A stretch of 64,000 nt of DNA. It comes from Platanthera guangdongensis. Its lineage: Eukaryota > Streptophyta > Magnoliopsida > Asparagales > Orchidaceae. A program made the position numbers and the translations under genes. The stretch spans positions 26,673,194 to 26,737,193 of the forward strand of contig CM077149.1 of the NCBI GenBank assembly GCA_039583875.1, written 5' to 3'. The notes beneath the pieces were generated by a model, which saw only the letters and a program-made list of their open reading frames with translations, ran no database searches and was not told where the DNA came from. The number at the start of each line of letters is the position of its first letter. Within the stretch, counting starts at the first letter, position 1. Below, piece by piece: positions 1-11,878 of this stretch.

Positions 1-246
1 AGAGAGCAAGGCAAAGACACATCCAACATTACTACTTTATCTGAACAAAGGAAAAAGGAACTGGAAAGATACTCCTCCAGCAAGTTCTTTGATTCTGAAA
101 GCTACATGAAGCTGCACCCTGAAGCTGTAGTACCAAGGCCAAAACAACAAACATCTCTAGGTGCAGCTGATGATAGAAGATCAAATAAGGAAGCTCTTAA
201 TCCAAACAGGGAAATAAAACTTATAAAGAGCAAGGAAAATGAGTAA
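1..246 (+). pseudogene. C-terminal end of an env-like ORF (element A0), cut by window edge
   Basis: The frame is open from base 1 to a TAA at 244-246 (81 codons). The peptide is hydrophilic and rich in Lys, Glu, Arg and Ser, with no membrane segment. A 150-bp AT-rich spacer, a polypurine tract and an LTR starting TGTTGG follow it. That is the position of the env-like ORF in SIRE-type copia elements, and element A downstream has the same order. The function of such ORFs is not established. The assignment rests on position and composition, not on a recognised domain. Confidence 0.45.
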
Positions 247-392
247 TTCTGTAAGGTGACAATATATTCTGTTTTTTGATCTGTCTGAGTTATATCTATG
301 ATTCTGCAATGCTTCGTTTGTTGCATTTCTGTATTGTTGCTTTGAATGTTGCTTTTATTTTCCCAAATGTCTGTAAATAGTAATCCTAACCC

Positions 393-406
393 AAATAAGG
401 GGAGAT
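393..406 (+). other. Polypurine tract of element A0
   Basis: The run AAATAAGGGGAGAT abuts TGTTGG at 407. Nearly the same tract (GGGGAGAT followed by TGTTGGGTATT) precedes the 3' LTRs of elements A and B, which marks 407 as an LTR start. It would prime plus-strand DNA synthesis. Confidence 0.75.
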
Positions 407-577
407 TGTTGGAACACCCTATTACTAATTTGGGTCAGGATCACTATGTCTCTTAGGGACCTATTTTGACCTCATTGTATAGATCTAAAGGTCAATTAGA
501 ATTGAGTCTAAGGGTTAGTAGTTAGGTTTGGAAGCTGCCCTTAAGACTAAGGTTTTTCAGTGTGGAAACTAAGTCAT

Positions 578-870
578 TTCGTCGAGCTCAGTACGACGAA
601 TCGTCGAACTCCAATCGACGATCGTTGAGCTCACTTCGACGAGCCGTCGAACTCCATTCGACGATCGCTGAGCTCAACTTCAACAAATCATCGAACTCCA
701 TTCGACGATTTTCGAGCTCAGTTCGACGATCTTGACTCCAGTTTGGTTCTCTATCTATGAGCTCAGTTCGATGATAGTTGAACTCAGATCGACGATCTCT
801 CTTTCTGTCTAAATCCAAATCTCTGAGCTCAAATCGACGATAGTGGAGCTCAGTTCGACGTTTTTCTAAA
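578..870 (+). repeat. U3 array of inverted TCGTCGA / TCGACGA words (A0)
   Basis: About ten words of the form (T)CGTCGA or CGAGCTC alternate with TCGACGA at 20-30 bp spacing, often as GTCGA-ACTC-CATTCGACGA, so neighbouring words are inverted. Reading through it on the minus strand gives a repetitive Arg/Glu/Leu peptide, which is an artefact. No clear TATA box is seen in the next 200 bp. Confidence 0.75.
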
Positions 871-1590
871 GAGTTCAACGATTTCCAAGATTCAAATTTG
901 GACAGCTGTGGAATTATTATCAGCATTTAATTTAGAGATCTTGTAGCCTTTTTCATTTATTCTGGAGCAAGTTTCAAGGAATTATCAAGGAATGTTTTAT
1001 TGGACTTTCCTCCAAAAGACAAATGCAATTAGGAAATCATTGATGACAGGCCAACGACTATCTTGACAGTGGATCATTTTCTATTCAGACATCAAGAGAA
1101 TAAAAGATCAGATTTTTCAAGAACTAAAAAGAGAAGAACAAGGAGAGACACACATTCTACCATATTCATTCTCTGCAAAAGTTCTTATGCAACAACTCTT
1201 ACAACAACAAACACACAAGAGAAAGAGCTGAAGACATCCTTAATCTGAAAAATTCGCACAAGAACACCAACACCAAAAGCAGATCAACAAACTGACATCT
1301 TCAGATCTCTTTTGACTCAAGTGTTCAATGCCATCATCATTCAAGACTCCAGACACCTCACATTTCAGCTGTTGCTGAAATCATCATTTGCTGGAGATCA
1401 ATTTTCTAAAGGCCTATCACCCTATTGCAAAGCTTCAATTCCTGAACAACTCCAGATCTCAGGGGGAGCTTTGAGAACATCAATATCCACATAGTCTTCT
1501 CAGCTGCTTTGAGAAAGAGAGGACTTCCATCACTCTCTCATCCCCACCTCTGTAAAGGGTTTTTCAAACTCCCTTCAAAAGTTTGTGTGT

Positions 1591-1716
1591 GGTTTTTGAG
1601 CACCTTATCAAAAGCTCATTGGTGGCAAGACACCTGATCAAAAAATCTGGTTTGGTTTTTGAGCACCTTATCAAAAGCTCATTGGTGCCCAGGACACCTC
1701 ATCAACTCATCCTGCA
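1591..1716 (+). repeat. Tandem duplication, unit about 63 bp, in A0 LTR
   Basis: The segment beginning GGTTTTTGAGCACCTTATCA occurs at 1591 and again at 1654. The first 37 bp are identical and the remainder is similar. It lies in the R/U5 part of the LTR. Confidence 0.8.
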
Positions 1717-2052
1717 GTGGATTCCTACCTAGGGTGGTAGAAGAGTGGATGTGCCCAGGTTGATTGGGGAACCACTATAGCTCCTTGTGTCTTCTGGTTG
1801 CTTTTTTTTTTCTTTTGTTTCTGGTTGTGGCTTGTGATTAGTTTCTTTTGTAGTTTGTGATTATTCTGTGCTTAGATTTACTATTTGCTTCCCTGTTCAC
1901 ATTAGAATACAACAACTGTTGTAAAAGTTTTTAGCTAGCACAATACTCTATTCACCCCCCCCCCCCCTCTAGAGTATAGCAGATCTAACTCTCACTTTCA
2001 GTTAACACCTTGATCAGATCCAAATCTGTTGTCTTAAAGATTCTACCATAAA

Positions 2053-4354
2053 ATGGACAAGGGCAAAAATTTCGCCAAGCTTCCAATGTGCAACAAAAAT
2101 AACTTTCCCATGTGGAAAGAAAGGATAAAAGTTTTCATGGAAGCTGTGGATCCAAGGATCTTCATGATCGTTGAAGAAGGTCCTTACATTCCCATGACTA
2201 CGTCCACTATCTACCCTACCAAGAAAGTTCCCAAAAATCTAACGGATCTCGACAAAGACGAGATTGCACTTGTCTCCCTCGACAAGAAAGCTAAGAACAT
2301 TATAGCAAGTGCAGTCGATGACTCGATGCTGTAAAATTTGATTCACTGCCAATCGGCTAAGGAGATGTGACATTCCTTAGTCACTTTGATGGAAGGAACT
2401 GAAGAAGTAAGGGATCATCGGAGATCCCTTCTCAACCAGAAATATGAAGCATTCCGACAAGGGAACAAGGAAACAATTGCCGACACCTTTGAAAAATTCT
2501 TCAAAATTGTGAATGGCCTAAGGGTGTATGGTCGTGTCTTCACCAACGGAGAACTGAACGACAAATTCTTGAGATCCCTAACCAAGGAATGGGATAACAA
2601 GGTATGCGCCATCAGGGAATTCGGGAAGCTAGTTGAAACGGACCCGTAAAATCTCTTTGGAAAGCTTATGTCTTATGAACTCCAAATCAATACAAGAAAA
2701 GCTGAAGAAGAGAAAGGCATGTCTGTACTCAAGGAGAAATCTGTCGCTTTGAAGGCAGACACCTCCAGAAAGACTAAGGCTGCCTCCCCCGCTCCAGCTC
2801 CAGAAGTTGATGAAGAAGAAGAAACATCAGAGCCTAGCACTTCAGGCTCTGAACTATATGAAGGAGAGTTTTCCTTACTCTCAAGCCAATTCAAGAAGTT
2901 TCCTAACAAAAAGAAACAATGGAAAGGCAAGGATGACTCATACAGAAGATCGCGACGCGATGGCGATCGACAAACAAAAGGCTCAAGCAGCCACAAAAGG
3001 TACAATACTAAACAGAACAAATACATTTCAACCGACATCATTTGTTATTGCTGCAATAAGCCAGGTCATGTCATTGCTAACTGCCCTCATAAGAAGAAGG
3101 AGGGTGGTAGAAGAGAATAAATCCTCACACAATAAGAAGAGGAAAGATAAGAGCCTCATAGCCAAAAAAAGCAAGACTCTTAGCGACTCTGACTCTTCTG
3201 AGTCAAGTGAAGAAGAAAAAGCTTATTTTGGGCTAATGGCTCAAACAGATGATGAACAAGAGCCCCGGTTCACTGGGAAGGTAAACTCTCATACCCATTT
3301 TTCAGATTCTGAAGTCTCTGAACATGATTGCGAGGGTAGCTCCTTTGACGATGAGACAGAATTAATGGCCCAGTACAAGGAGTTAATCATGGCTTACGAC
3401 AATGTCGTCGAGTCGTGAAGACTCAGTCTAAAGAGATCAAATATCTAAAAGCCGAAGAGAGCATCTTGAGAGAGAAAGTCGCAAAGACTGAATCCCTCGA
3501 AGAAAACTTCAATAATGTTATTGAAGAATATAACAAGGCTCTTGAGCACCTTGATCTTAATGAGAAGATCATCAAAGGATTGGAAGCCCAAATTGCGGCT
3601 GAAAGGAAACTTGTCGAGAGTTTCTCGAAGCCCAAAACAGTTCTCCCATTCGTTGCTGAATTCTCAGCAAAGGCCGAGGGTCTGGACTTGGCCATGAAGA
3701 AGCTCCTAGTAAATCCTCTAGGAGAAACAAGAATCGACGGAAAATAAGGCCGCCAAAAAGGCCTCAGCCGAAGAAAATGGGAAAGCCCCTCAAAATCAAA
3801 CTACATTCAAAAAGATCATCTTTCCATCAAATGAGTTTGATTTTGACTCATCCTACGGGCACTTTGCTAAGCCTACCTATGTAGAGCCAAAGTCCCGCTA
3901 TCAAGGATGGACTCGACCCCGAAACTTTGGCGAAAGTGTCTTTAAGGCACCTTATGAGGAAGTTATTCTTCAGAGCTATTGCCCTTTCAATCATGGGCAT
4001 AACTTCAAGAAGGCACCAAAGACAAAGCCTGTTGTAGAGAAGCCCATAAAGGAGAAGAAGCCATGTGATTTCCATCATCATGAGGCATCTTTCTCCAAGA
4101 ATGCTGCCCCTGCTAGACCACAATTCCAAAAGGTCAAGCAGGAGATCATGAGGCAAAGGTACAACAGATTTGACTGTTGGTGCTGTGGCAAGGTTGGTCA
4201 CTACACCATAGATTGCTGGTTCAATACCAGAAATGCTGCAACCCCTCACGTCAGTAATATGAGAAAGACCGCTCATAATGCTAACACTCGTATGGGGAGG
4301 ACTCTAACCCGAGACCAAGGACCCAAACGTGTTTGGGTTCCTAAGGCAAATTGA
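2053..4354 (+). pseudogene. gag of element A (UBN2-type, two CCHC knuckles), broken
   Basis: Gag would form the particle and bind genomic RNA. The ATG at 2053 starts a UBN2/DUF4219-like N-terminus (motifs NFPMWKERIKVFMEAVDPR, then YEAFRQG, FTNGELNDKFLRSLTKEWD). The first knuckle, CYCCNKPGHVIANC, ends near 3093. A Ser/Asp/Glu-rich linker and a coiled-coil-like Glu/Lys stretch (3415-3700) follow. The second knuckle, CWCCGKVGHYTIDC, is at about 4174-4215. Stops fall at 2332, 2647, 3118, 3416 and 3745, several with frame changes. The reading ends VPKAN-TGA at 4352-4354, the same place as in B. Alignment with B supports it as one original ORF. Confidence 0.85.
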
Positions 4355-4360
4355 TTATGA

Positions 4361-7300
4361 TTGCAGGTATGTCCAAAGGCCAACAAAACGCCCATCTGGT
4401 ACTTGGACAGCGGATGCTCTTGGCATATGACCGGGACTAGAAGCCTCATTCAGAACTTTACTCCAGTCGTGAATGGATCAAAGGTCATATTTGGAGGTTC
4501 AGACCGTGGAATCACTAGAGGCTATGATATGATTACTAACGACAATGTATCCTTCTCGGATGTGGCGTATGTAGAAGGATTGGAACACAATCTCATAAGC
4601 ATAAGCCAGCTCTGCGATAAAGGATACATAGTTGAATTCCATGCTGATAAGTGCTTGATAAAATCCGTTGACAATATGGAAACGATTCTATCCGGCAATC
4701 AAAGCAGGAATATTTTTTGTTTAAATTTCATCTGTATAGATTCCTCTACACCAGTGTGTCTTTTAACAAAAGATAGTGCATCTCTTGGTGACCAATGGCA
4801 CAAGAGACTAGCACATATTAATTTCCAAACAATTAATAAACTATTTTCAATGAACTTAGTACGTGATGACCCAAATGTCAAATGCGTCAAAGATGGACCT
4901 TGTCATGCATGCGTAAAAGGCAAGCAAACAAGGGCTACTTTTAAAAGCATTATTGGCAAAGACTCTATCAGAAGTCTCCATCTATTGCACATGGACTTGT
5001 TTAGTCCACTGCAAATTAGAAGTTTAGGAGGTAAGGATTATACGTTGGTAATTGTTGATGATTACTCGCAATTTGCGTGGGTGTTCTTTCTGAAACACAA
5101 TTCAGATACCTTCGATATCTTTTCGAATTTTGTCAGGCAAGTACAGAATGAATACAACTGCTCCATAGTCAAAATCAGAAGTGACAATGGAACAGAGTTC
5201 AAATCTGGGGCCATGACAGAATTCTGTGAAAGCTTCGGTATCTATCATGAGTTTTCCTCTCCTCGTACTCCACAATAGAATGGAGTGGCTGAGAGAAGGA
5301 ACAGAACACTCATAGAGGCCTGCAGGACCATGTTGAGTGATGCTTCACTACCGGAGTAGTTCTGGGCTGAAGCCATCAACACTGCATGCCACGTGTAAAA
5401 TCGAGCTCTCATAAACAAAGACCACAATAAGACACCTTACGAACTTCTGAAAGGCAGGAAACCAACAGTCTCATACCTTATAATCTTTGGTTGTAAATGT
5501 TTCGTACTTAACAATGGTAAGTATCATACCACCAAGTTCAGCGAAAAGAGCTTTGAAGGTATTTTTGTAGGCTATAGTAGCCATAGTAAGACATATAGGA
5601 TATTTAATAGAAAAACCCTGGTGGTGGAAGAATCGATACATGTTGTATTTGATGAGACGAGCTTGCTGCAAAGCAATCTGTCTAGTGTGCTCATTGAAGA
5701 TGGAGGTGAAAAGCTGAAAGAAACTAGCTTGGATGATCCGTCCGAAGACAAAGGCGAGAAGTTCATTAAGATCACCACTCTAACTCCTATTGGAGAGGCT
5801 GATGATCAAAATGAAGAAGTCATCCAGGATGAAGAAATCACTCCAGTGATTGAAGATAATCCAGATGCAAGAACTCTATAGCTCAGACATCTGAAGGATC
5901 ACCCCTTGGACCAGATCATAGGAGTTTCCCGGGATGGTGTCAGAACTCGAAGAGGTACAACTAATGAGAATCTTCATTTGAGTTTTCTCTCAGAGGTTGA
6001 ACCAAAGAAATTTGAGGAAGCAAACTCAGACGCATCATGGATAATGACAATGGAAGAAAAACTGAATCAGTTCAAGCGATGCAACGTATGGAAGCTTGTT
6101 ACAAGGCCCAAAGGAAAGAACGTCATTGGAACAAAATGGGTCTACAGGAACAAGATGGACGAAGACGGAACTATCATAAAGAACAAGGCCAGACTCGTCG
6201 CCAAGGGCTTTCGTTAGGAGGAAGGAATCGACTTCGACCAAACATATGCTCCAGTGGCAAGGCTGGAGGCAATACGGTTGTTCCTAGCATATGCTGCACT
6301 CAAAGGCTTCACCGTCTATCAGATGGACGTGAAGTCTGCCTTCCTGAATGGCAACATAAAGGAAGAAGTGTATGTGGAACAACCACCAGCTTTCGTAGAT
6401 CATAACTTCTCAGATTATGTTTATTTACTGCACAAGACCCTATATGGCCTGAAACAAGCTCCTAGAGCTTGGTATGAAACGCTGTCTACCTTTCTACTTG
6501 AGAATAAGTTCATAAGGGGAAAGATAGACAAGACATTATTTGTTAGAGAAATAAAAGACAAGATTTTGATAGTGCAAATCTATGTCGACGACACTATTTT
6601 TGGCTCTACAGATGACAACCTTTGCAAAATGTTCTCAAAACTTATGCAAGGGAAGTTTGAAATGAGCAGTATAGGCGAACTAAAGTATTTCTTAGGTCTT
6701 CAGGTGAAACAATCTGAAGATGGAATTTTCATCTCACAGACCAAGTTCACCAAAGAGCTAATTAAGAAATTCGGAATGGAGAACGCAACCTCTATGAGTA
6801 CTCCAATGGGCTCAACTATGTCACTGGACAAGGATGAAAAAGGGAAACCTTTTGATGAAACCAAGTACAGAAGCATAATTGGATCCTTGCTCTACCTTAC
6901 TGCTAGTAGAGCTGACATAATGTTTTCAACATGTGTTTGTGCTATATTTCAGGTGAACTCCAAGGAATCTCACTATGCTGCTGCAAAGCGGATCTTCAGA
7001 TATCTTAAAGGTACACCAAATCTTGGCTTATGGTACCCAAGAAGCAATGACAGTGAACTAATTGGTTTCTCAGATGCAGATTTTGCAGGAAGTAAGGATT
7101 ACAGGAAAAGCACCTACGGGACATGCCAATTCCTTGGAAGAAGGCTAATTTCCCGGAGTAGCAAGAAGCAGAACTGTATCGCAATCTCAACGGTCGAGTC
7201 AGAGTATATCTCTACAGGAAGCTGTTGCGCACAGTTGCTATAGATAAAGAATCAGTTCGAGGACTACAACCTGCAGTTCAAGGATATTCCTTTTTACTGT

Positions 7301-7528
7301 GACTCCTCCAGCGCAATCGCAATCGCCAACAATCCAGTCTCCCAAAGCCGGACAAAGCACATCGAGGTAAGGTATCACTTCATCCGAGAGCATGTGGAGC
7401 ATGGAGACATAGATCTCCAATATGTGCCTACAGATAGGCAAATTGCAAACATTTTCACAAATCCGCTGAACGAGACCAAGTTCTCGTTCTTCAAGACTGA
7501 GCTTGGGATGCTCAACAAGGAGGACTAA
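4361..7528 (+). pseudogene. pol of element A: protease, integrase, RT, RNase H (copia order), broken
   Basis: It begins TTGCAG then [22 protein letters not shown], the DSG aspartic protease motif. The integrase zinc-binding part (HKRLAHIN ... CHACVKGKQ) comes next, then the catalytic core with DDYSQFAWVFF and RSDNGTEF. Its reading is cut by a TAG at 5276-5278. RT resumes at about 5906 and is open 6254-7243, with YVDD at 6581-6592 intact. RNase H has [10 protein letters not shown] and ESEYIS and ends FKTELGMLNKED at 7528. Stops also occur near 5358, 5396, 5879, 6215 and 7241. No ATG starts pol; in A it is in frame with gag, in B it is not. Confidence 0.88.
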
Positions 7529-8100
7529 AGAAGATGGAATGACAAACAGGCAAGAAACTTCAGGGGTTAGTCAAAATTTATATTTTCTAAATTTTTTCAA
7601 AGTTTGACTCGAGAAGTATAAGACATACTCGAGTATGTTAATTCACCTACTCGAGTCACTGCCGACTTACTTACTCGAGTACTTTTCTCTACCTACTTGA
7701 GTAATTTCTGAATACCTACTTGAGTAATTTCTGAAGACCTACTCGAGTAATTTCTGAAGACCTACTCGAGTAATTTCTAAATACCTACTCGAGTAATTTC
7801 TGAAGATCTACTCGAGTAACTACTTACCTACTCGAGTAGTCTATATGTCTCTCGTGTAGTGTTTGCCAGGTTTTGAAATTTGTTCTATTCGCCACCGAAG
7901 GCTAAATGCCGCCTCTTCCCTCTATTTAGTTAATTTCCTTTAAATTAATTAGATGTAATTTAGGGTTGAATATATGAAATTCCGAAAACCCAAACCTACA
8001 TGAAATCATTTCGTTCTCTCGAGTACCCTCTGCCATTTCGCCTACTCTACCGCTGTTGCAGAGCCGCTTCCCTCCTCACCACTTCCAGTCAACCGCAGCC
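7529..8100 (+). other. pol-env spacer of element A with promoter-like layout
   Basis: No coding sequence is seen. It holds the TACTCGAGTA array (7605-7860), a TATA-like CTCTATTTAG at about 7919-7929 after GCCGCCTCTTCC, then an AT-rich stretch and a pyrimidine-rich leader ending at the env-like ATG at 8101. The layout resembles that in the element's own LTR. Confidence 0.5.
7605..7860 (+). repeat. TACTCGAGTA palindrome array in pol-env spacer (element A)
   Basis: Nine CTCGAG cores plus two CTTGAG variants lie at 20-25 bp spacing, mostly as CTACTCGAGTAATTTCTGAA units. The last word is CTCTCGTGTAG, the same variant that closes the LTR array. The word is the one found in the 3' LTR of this element. 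Confidence 0.9.
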
Positions 8101-10487
8101 ATGGCCACTTATTCCAAGATAGGCGTCGGATCAGAACTCATTACCCAGGTATTGCAGAGCTCTCAGATGACTTCCAAAACCTTCTCATTCTTCTCGACAA
8201 CGCCAACCTCTCCTTCATCCTCCAGTAACCCTGCCGAATTTTATTCCCAGAAGTTGCCGAATTATTTTCCAATCTAAAGGTCAAAAGGAATGAAAAAATC
8301 CTGAAATCCAAAGTGAAGGGCTTGAAAATTAAGTTCACCAAGACCTCTGTCTCTCAGCTTCTCCGATTGCCGCTTATCGATGAAGAAGATCACTTAGTTG
8401 CTGAAGACTCTGACAGAACAGCCCTATTCTGTGGCTTTTCAACTGATGCTCAATACTTCAAAAGGTCAGACATGAATGCATAAGGCAAATTTCTGGTTGA
8501 TGTTATTGGGAAAATTTTACTGTGCAAGACAAACTCCATAAGATACATTCCATCATATTTCTTCGACATAATGCAAGCAATTGTCTGCCGCAAGAAATAC
8601 CAATTTGGTATGCTGACTCTGGATAAAATCAAGGACAGTTTAAAATCCCCCAACTATGCCAGAATTATCTCTCTGCTCCTCCGTGAAACAAATCCCCAAG
8701 TCTTCAACTTCTCCAAAGGGACCCCTCTTCACCACATGAAGAAGGTCTCCATCTCTTCCATTTAGAGATGGGATCTCAAGCTACAGAATTCTGCCCAAGC
8801 TACAAAGATATCAGAAGTTCCAGAGGTTCCAGCTATAGAGGACTGGACTCCATCTCCCTCTCCTCATCATGTGGCCAGCTCCTCTGGTGCACTAAGTGAG
8901 GGGTAGCCTGCTCCTTCTATCCAAGTCAAGCAGCCCTCTCCTTAGCCAGCACTTTCTTCCCTCCCTCATACTCCAGAAAGTCCAGCCACTCCTTCAGCTC
9001 AGATACCTCAAGACTCTCTTCTGTCCACAGCTGCTGCCATAGATGCTATGATTGTAGAGCTCTCTGAAGAAGTATTGCCAATTCCTCCTCTATCTCCTCC
9101 AGCTCCATCCTCTGAATGTCACAAGGACTCCACTCCAGCACAGTCTCCTGTACATTCTCTAGCCAGAACTCCAACTAAATCTCCAGATGCCGTCAAAGAC
9201 CAACAATACACCATTTTTATTTCTGATGAGCCCTCTCCAGAGCCAGCTGAGGCCCCTCTCAGAACCCTAGATTTCTCCATCCCTCATGATACAGAAGAAA
9301 GGGATGCTGTAATTCATACCACAAGAGCTGACAGCTCTGTGATCATTGAAGAAGTAGCTCCTTGGGTAACTCCTCCTCTCCCTACTGCTGCTCCTTCTAC
9401 TTCTGCTGCTACAGTCTCTTCCTCCTCAGATTTGCTGTCCCAAATCTCTTTCCTGCTACAAGAACAAAGAAATTATTTTGACCCCTCTTTAAAGATAGTC
9501 ACTGACAAGGTAACTTCTCTTGAGACTGAGATGAGCAGAGGCTTTGCTGAAATTCATCATAATACTGACAAGCTCAAGTACCTATTTAAACTTGGTAGCA
9601 AAGCCCTAGACCACACTATCACTAGTGTTGGCAATGTTATGGAACAAGGTGTCACCCTTACTAACAATCAGATAGATCTAGACAAGAGAAATGAAGCTAA
9701 CAAAATGAAAATCTGTGATGAAGTTGGTCTTTTCAAAGAAGATGCTATAACCAAGCTATCTGTTGAAATCAGAAAGGGGGAGGGTTTGATCAAAGAACTT
9801 AAAGAACAAATAGAAAAATCTGCTACTCAGAAGTCAGATGTATGGGAAGCTCATGTGAAGACCATTCATGATGATTTGCTAGCACAGATACAGAGTGTCA
9901 AGTTTCACGCCTATGACACTGCTGTATGGATGCACAATAAGATTCTGCCAGATCTTGCAGTTGACCCCAACATCATTCCCCATCATCTCAACCCTCTATC
10001 TACAGATGTCTCTGCCCCAGCTGTTCCTCTGCAAACTTCATTCTCTCCCAGGCTTGGAGACTCAATTGCTCCACCAGATACTTATGTTCCAAGCTGGGAA
10101 GAAGACCCTGCTGATATCTTCCTTCAAGCTCCTCCAGAAATCAAAACCTACAAGAAGAAAAGGAAGTATGGTGAAGGCCCCTCTGCTAGCAGGACTGCTC
10201 CTACTAGAGCACCTGAACATGCTGAAGCTTGGTCTCCAACTTCCAAGTCTCTAATTTTGGACACACTCAGACTAGTTATGGATCTTAATGAGAACAGGAA
10301 CATTCATTATAGTTCCCAGGAATGGGAGTTATATGAGAAATCAATGCTAAAAAGGAAGATCCATGACAGAGAGTTTGGGATAAATAATCCTGCTGCTCCT
10401 CCAAGGCCTCCTAAATATTTCCCTAAGCCTTTCAGCTATCTAAGAAGACAGCAAGAAAAGATGGAAAAGCAGCAAACCCAAGCTTAA
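8101..10487 (+). pseudogene. env-like ORF of element A, decayed
   Basis: The original ORF probably began at the ATG at 8101 (MATYSKIG). After frame changes near 8160-8270 it reads LKVKRNEKILKSKVKG and IKFTKTSVSQLLRLPL, which resembles the plant transposon-protein domain found in retroelement third ORFs (PF20167-like, from memory). Stops at about 8480, 8763, 8905 and 8943 break it. From 9048 to 10487 it is open for 479 codons: a Pro/Ser/Thr-rich stretch, then a coiled-coil-like helical part (about residues 130-300), then a basic Pro-rich tail. No signal peptide or membrane span is evident, so a true envelope role is unproven. Confidence 0.65.
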
Positions 10488-10676
10488 ATCTAAAAGATGT
10501 TGATAGATTGAAATGGCAAGTTGTAGACTTGATGTTTTTGGAAATTTACATATATACAATTCTAAATTTCTGTCTAATTATCTTTTTCATTGTCTATTGC
10601 TTACCTGCTCATGTTTTTCTACTTAGTTTCTTTTATGTCTATAATTCACCTTAGTGTAAAGGGTTCTGACTTCAAC

Positions 10677-10690
10677 AAATATGGGGAGAT
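10677..10690 (+). other. Polypurine tract of element A
   Basis: CAAATATGGGGAGAT directly precedes TGTTGGGTATTAC at 10691 and matches the tracts of A0 and B. Confidence 0.8.
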
Positions 10691-11015
10691 TGTTGGGTAT
10701 TACATCCACACTAACCCAGATTTGATGAAGTCACCCTGGAACTAAGATGAATTAAGTTGTATTTGAAGTTTGGGTTGAGTTATATGTTTGCAGGAATTTC
10801 ACTGGGAAGTGTACACCAATGCCAGTCCACAGTGGGTCACCAAACACAGGAACTATGCAATGTAATCCCTCATTGCATGTTCCAAGGTGTTGACTCATGT
10901 GTGGTCTCTCTATTGGGATACACTTCATATTCAAGCTATTGAACCTTGGGAAAAGAATTGGAAGTTGACTACATTAGAAGAAAGAGTTTCCAACAACAAA
11001 ATTCTCTAAGTCTTT

Positions 11016-11760
11016 TACTCGAGTAGGTCCATAACTACTTGAGTAGATTGGTTATAATTTACTCGAGTAAAGAAAGCTTTATACTCGAGTACTTAAGTGT
11101 ATCTCTCGTGTAACTAAGTCATGTACTCGAGTAGACTTAGTCATATACTCGAGTAGCATGTTTATATATACTCGAGTAGATCATTCATCATACCCGAGTA
11201 TTAACGGCTTCACTCGTCAAAATTCTTTTAAGTCATGGACTCGAGTAAATACACTCACATACTCGAGTAAGTATACTCACATACTCGAGTAGATAAAAAT
11301 ATACTCGAGTAGTTCATTATACCTACTCGAGTAGATCATGTCTCACTCGTGTACTTTGTAATTTCCCTAACTCCAAAATTTTCTAAGTATTTTACTCGAG
11401 TAGATTTTTCACTTACTCGAGTAGATCACTTCCTCTCGAGTAGTTTAGCTCAACTACTCGAGTAGTTGCTTGCTGACGTCTTCGGAAATTAATCCAAGTA
11501 TTCCACTCGAGTAGTCCTTCATGTACTCGAGTAGTTTATGTAATATACTCGAGTAGTACTTTCTTGTACTCGAGTAGATCCTTCATGTACTGGAGTAAGT
11601 CACTATACATACTCGAGTAGTTCTATCTGTTTACTCGAGTAGTTGGTTTCTACCTACTCGAATAGTCTATCTTTATATACCCGAGTATGTTTTCCTTCAT
11701 GTACTCGAGTAGTTATTCAACTACTCGAGTAGCTCTTCTCTTACTCGTGTATATGGCTGA
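11016..11760 (+). repeat. TACTCGAGTA palindrome array in U3 of element A 3' LTR
   Basis: I count about 23 exact CTCGAG cores in 740 bp, most as the 10-bp palindrome TACTCGAGTA, plus variants (CCCGAG, CTGGAG, CTCGTG, CTCGAA). Spacing is about 20-35 bp and the spacers are not conserved, so the word and not a longer unit is what repeats. Confidence 0.95.
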
Positions 11761-11869
11761 AGTTTCCTGAACTTTTGTCCAAGTCTTTTTCTGACGGGAT
11801 TTTCAAATCACGCGACATGATTGGTCCACGTGTACATCATTATGACCGATTATGACCGTTATTCTCTCC

Positions 11870-11878
11870 TATATAAAG
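11870..11878 (+). promoter_or_regulatory. TATA box of element A LTR
   Basis: TATATAAAG follows CTCTCC and lies 110 bp after the end of the array. The downstream sequence is pyrimidine-rich, as expected of a plant LTR start region. Confidence 0.65.

Larger units (their letters stand above)
407..2000 (+). repeat. LTR of SIRE-type element A0 (TGTTGG...TTTCA)
   Basis: It starts TGTTGGAACACC after a polypurine tract and ends near ACTTTCA. The last 250 bp carry the block shared with the LTRs of A and B (GTGGATGT, CCCAGG, GGGGAACCACTATA, CTTGTGT) and a C-run at about 1956-1969 before TCTAGAG. Length is about 1.6 kb. U3 holds a CGACGA array at 578-870. Because env-like sequence lies directly 5' of it, this is the 3' LTR of A0. 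No primer-binding site follows it; gag leader sequence of A starts at once at 2001. Confidence 0.75.

Noticed and set aside
588..926. Minus-strand ORF giving a repetitive Arg/Glu/Leu-rich peptide
   Set aside because: It is a by-product of reading the CGACGA array; no start context, no homology.
8101..10487. Functional viral envelope gene in element A
   Set aside because: No signal peptide, glycoprotein cleavage site or membrane span is visible; only the position and coiled-coil-like part support the env-like label.
11016..11760. CRISPR-like array of short regular repeats
   Set aside because: Repeats are 10-bp palindromes with irregular spacing inside a plant LTR; there are no cas genes and no uniform spacers.
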